From positions 1-7,417 of the forward strand of contig CAZWVM010000178.1 in the NCBI GenBank assembly GCA_964637705.1: DNA of 7,417 bases, read 5' to 3'. Source of the stretch: CAZWVM01 sp964637705. GTDB taxonomy: Bacteria; UBA8481. The notes beneath the pieces are model-generated. The model ran no database searches, was not told the origin of the DNA, and saw only the letters and a list, made by a program, of their open reading frames with translations. This document shows, in pieces, positions 5,900 to 7,417 of the stretch (position 1 is its first letter; each line of letters opens with the position of its first letter). A program made the translations under genes and the position numbers.

Positions 5900-7417
5900 C
5901 TATACCACCAGGTTCAGGATCTTGCCCGTCTTGTAGATGACCTTCTTCGGGTTCGATAGATCCATCTTGATGGAGGCCCGCGCGGCGGCCAGGGCCTCAG
6001 CTTCGCCGGCGTCCGGCGCGATCCGGATCGTTCCGCGCAGTTTCCCGTTCACCTGGACCGGAACCTCGACCGTCGCAGTCACGAGGGCCGCCGCGTCGAC
6101 CTCCGGCCACCGCGCCTCCGCGGCCAGGCCCGGAAGACCCAGGCGCTCCCAGGCGGCCTCCGCGAGGTGCGGGGCGATCGGCGCGAGGCAGGTCAGGAGG
6201 ATCTCGAGCGCCTCGCGCGATGCCGGCGTCTTCGCACCGTGCGCCTGCAGGGCGTTCAGGAGCTCCATCATCGCCGCGATCGCCGTGTTGAACTGGAACC
6301 GCTCGGCGACGTCGCGCGTCACGCGCTGGATCGTCTCGTGAGCCTTGCGCCGCAGTTCCCTCTCCGCCGCCTCATCGGCCGCCGCCGCCGGTGCCTCCGC
6401 GCGCTCCTCGACGAGGTCATGGACGCGCCTCAGGAACCGGAAGGACCCCTCCATGGCCTGGTCCGACCAGAGCAGTTCCTTCTCGGGAGGAGAGGCGAAG
6501 AGGATGAAGGCCCGGGCCGTGTCCGCGCCGTAGCGGTCGATGATGAGACCCGGGTCGACCGTGTTCTTCTTCGACTTCGACATCTTCTCGACCGCACCCA
6601 CGGTGACCGGATTCCCGCACTTCGCGCATTTCCCGTCCACGCACTCGGACGGCAGGATCCACTCGTGCTCGGGGCAGCGATAGGTCTCCAGGCAGACCAT
6701 GCCCTGGGTGAGAAGATTCGTGAAGGGCTCCTCGCAGGGAACGAGCCCCATGTCGTGCAAGACCATCGTGAAGAAGCGGGCGTAGATGAGGTGCATGCAG
6801 GCGTGTTCGACGCCGCCGATGTACTGGTCCACGGGCATCGACTCCGCGATGAGCGCCGGGTCGAAGGGCGCCTCGCCGTTCTTCGCGTCGCAGTAGCGGA
6901 GGAAGTACCAGGAGGAATCGACGAAGGTGTCCATCGTGTCGGTCTCCCGGCGCGCCGGCTTCCCGCACTTCGGGCAGTCGCAGCCGACGAAGGTCGCGGA
7001 GGATGCCAGCGGATTTCCTCCCGCGCCGAACTTCACGTCGTCGGGCAGGAGAACCGGCAGGCGGTGCTCAGGCACGACCCCGCAGGCATCACAGTACACC
7101 GCCGGGATGGGCGTGCCCCAGTAACGCTGGCGCGAGACGAGCCAGTCGCGCAGGCGGAACTGGACGTGCGGCCGTCCCCATCCCTTCTCCGCGGCCAGGG
7201 CCACGATCCCGTGCCAGGCCTCCCGGTTTCCCTGCCCATCGAAGGGCCCCGAGTCTCGCATGACGCCGTCCTCGACGTAGGCCGCGCCCATCGCGGCCGG
7301 GTCGAGAACCGCGTCCGCCGGATGGATGACGGCCTTGACCGGCAGGCCGTGCTTCCGCGCGAACTCGAAGTCGCGCTGGTCGTGCGCCGGGACCGCCATG
7401 ACCGCGCCGGTGCCGTA
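5900..7417 (-). CDS. leuS: Leucyl-tRNA synthetase, C-terminal 505 residues (5' end outside window)
   Basis: Class I aminoacyl-tRNA synthetase that charges tRNA-Leu in the cytosol. The frame is open from the right edge (first codon at 7417-7415), so about 300-350 N-terminal residues, including the HIGH motif, are missing. The fragment begins inside the CP1 editing domain with YGTGAVMAVPAHDQRDFEFA; its conserved HDQRD contains the aspartate needed to hydrolyse mischarged tRNA. Then come DWLVSRQRYWGTPIP, Cys-rich zinc-type segments (CDACG, CPKCG, and a C-x-H...C...CAKCG cluster), DTMDTFVDSSWYFLRY, and the catalytic KMSKS (codons 6586-6572). The anticodon-binding helical domain and the small C-terminal domain (VNGKLRGTIRIA, ending KILNLVV) follow to the TAG stop. 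No frameshift or missing motif is seen. The secreted barrel gene starts 4 bp downstream. The ATG at 7399 is an internal methionine, not the start. Confidence 0.98.
   Translation of the reverse strand, partial: YGTGAVMAVPAHDQRDFEFARKHGLPVKAVIHPADAVLDPAAMGAAYVEDGVMRDSGPFDGQGNREAWHGIVALAAEKGWGRPHVQFRLRDWLVSRQRYWGTPIPAVYCDACGVVPEHRLPVLLPDDVKFGAGGNPLASSATFVGCDCPKCGKPARRETDTMDTFVDSSWYFLRYCDAKNGEAPFDPALIAESMPVDQYIGGVEHACMHLIYARFFTMVLHDMGLVPCEEPFTNLLTQGMVCLETYRCPEHEWILPSECVDGKCAKCGNPVTVGAVEKMSKSKKNTVDPGLIIDRYGADTARAFILFASPPEKELLWSDQAMEGSFRFLRRVHDLVEERAEAPAAAADEAAERELRRKAHETIQRVTRDVAERFQFNTAIAAMMELLNALQAHGAKTPASREALEILLTCLAPIAPHLAEAAWERLGLPGLAAEARWPEVDAAALVTATVEVPVQVNGKLRGTIRIAPDAGEAEALAAARASIKMDLSNPKKVIYKTGKILNLVV

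Noticed and set aside
4690..5940. A 416-codon plus-strand frame opposite the barrel gene and the 5' part of the DUF1844 gene.
   Set aside because: The composition is that of an antisense shadow (Arg/Pro/Asp/Glu-rich) and no family is recognisable. The minus-strand genes have a signal peptide, a barrel pattern and a DUF1844 match.
7399..7399. ATG at 7399 as the start of leuS.
   Set aside because: The frame stays open to the window edge and the six preceding codons (YGTGAV) belong to the conserved editing-domain motif, so this Met is internal.

Overview
This is a GC-rich bacterial window (roughly two thirds G+C by eye, strongly G/C-ending codons). It holds four genes rightward on the + strand (about 236-4367) and three leftward on the - strand (4439-7417), with the two groups converging on a 71-bp gap at 4368-4438. 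I see no RNA gene, insertion sequence, CRISPR array, phage gene or long repeat. No gene fixes the taxon. High GC, several GTG starts, few clear Shine-Dalgarno sites and a DUF1844 protein would fit an uncultured Acidobacteriota-like or Myxococcota/Desulfobacterota-like genome, but that is a low-confidence inference.

Left part (1-4367). Positions 1-80 hold a strong sigma70-type promoter reading left, out of the window. A weaker extended -10 reading right overlaps it. Next come a PnbA/NfnB-type nitroreductase (236-907) and, 42 bp later, a tight three-gene cassette: a B12-binding-type radical SAM enzyme (950-2314), a class I SAM methyltransferase (2311-3039) and a polytopic membrane protein resembling GT-C glycosyltransferases (3036-4367). 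Successive cassette genes overlap by 4 bp (ATGA, then GTGA), which implies translational coupling and a shared pathway. The most economical reading is modification of a lipid or lipid-linked glycan at the membrane; the substrate cannot be read from the sequence.

Right part (4439-7417). This is a leftward operon-like set. It begins with the C-terminal 505 residues of leucyl-tRNA synthetase (leuS, 5' end outside the window). After only 4 bp comes a secreted TIM-barrel protein resembling glycoside hydrolases (4792-5895), followed by a small DUF1844 protein (4439-4753). The 38-bp gap before the DUF1844 gene carries a promoter-like pair positioned so that transcription would start on its ATG, suggesting a leaderless mRNA. 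Its -35 region shares the 10-mer TTGACCCGGA with the promoter at the left edge.

Most of this is ordinary genome content. The least explained items are the radical SAM/methyltransferase/GT-C-like cassette, the exported barrel protein behind leuS, and the promoter architecture. I do not see a clear-cut new defence or mobile system.
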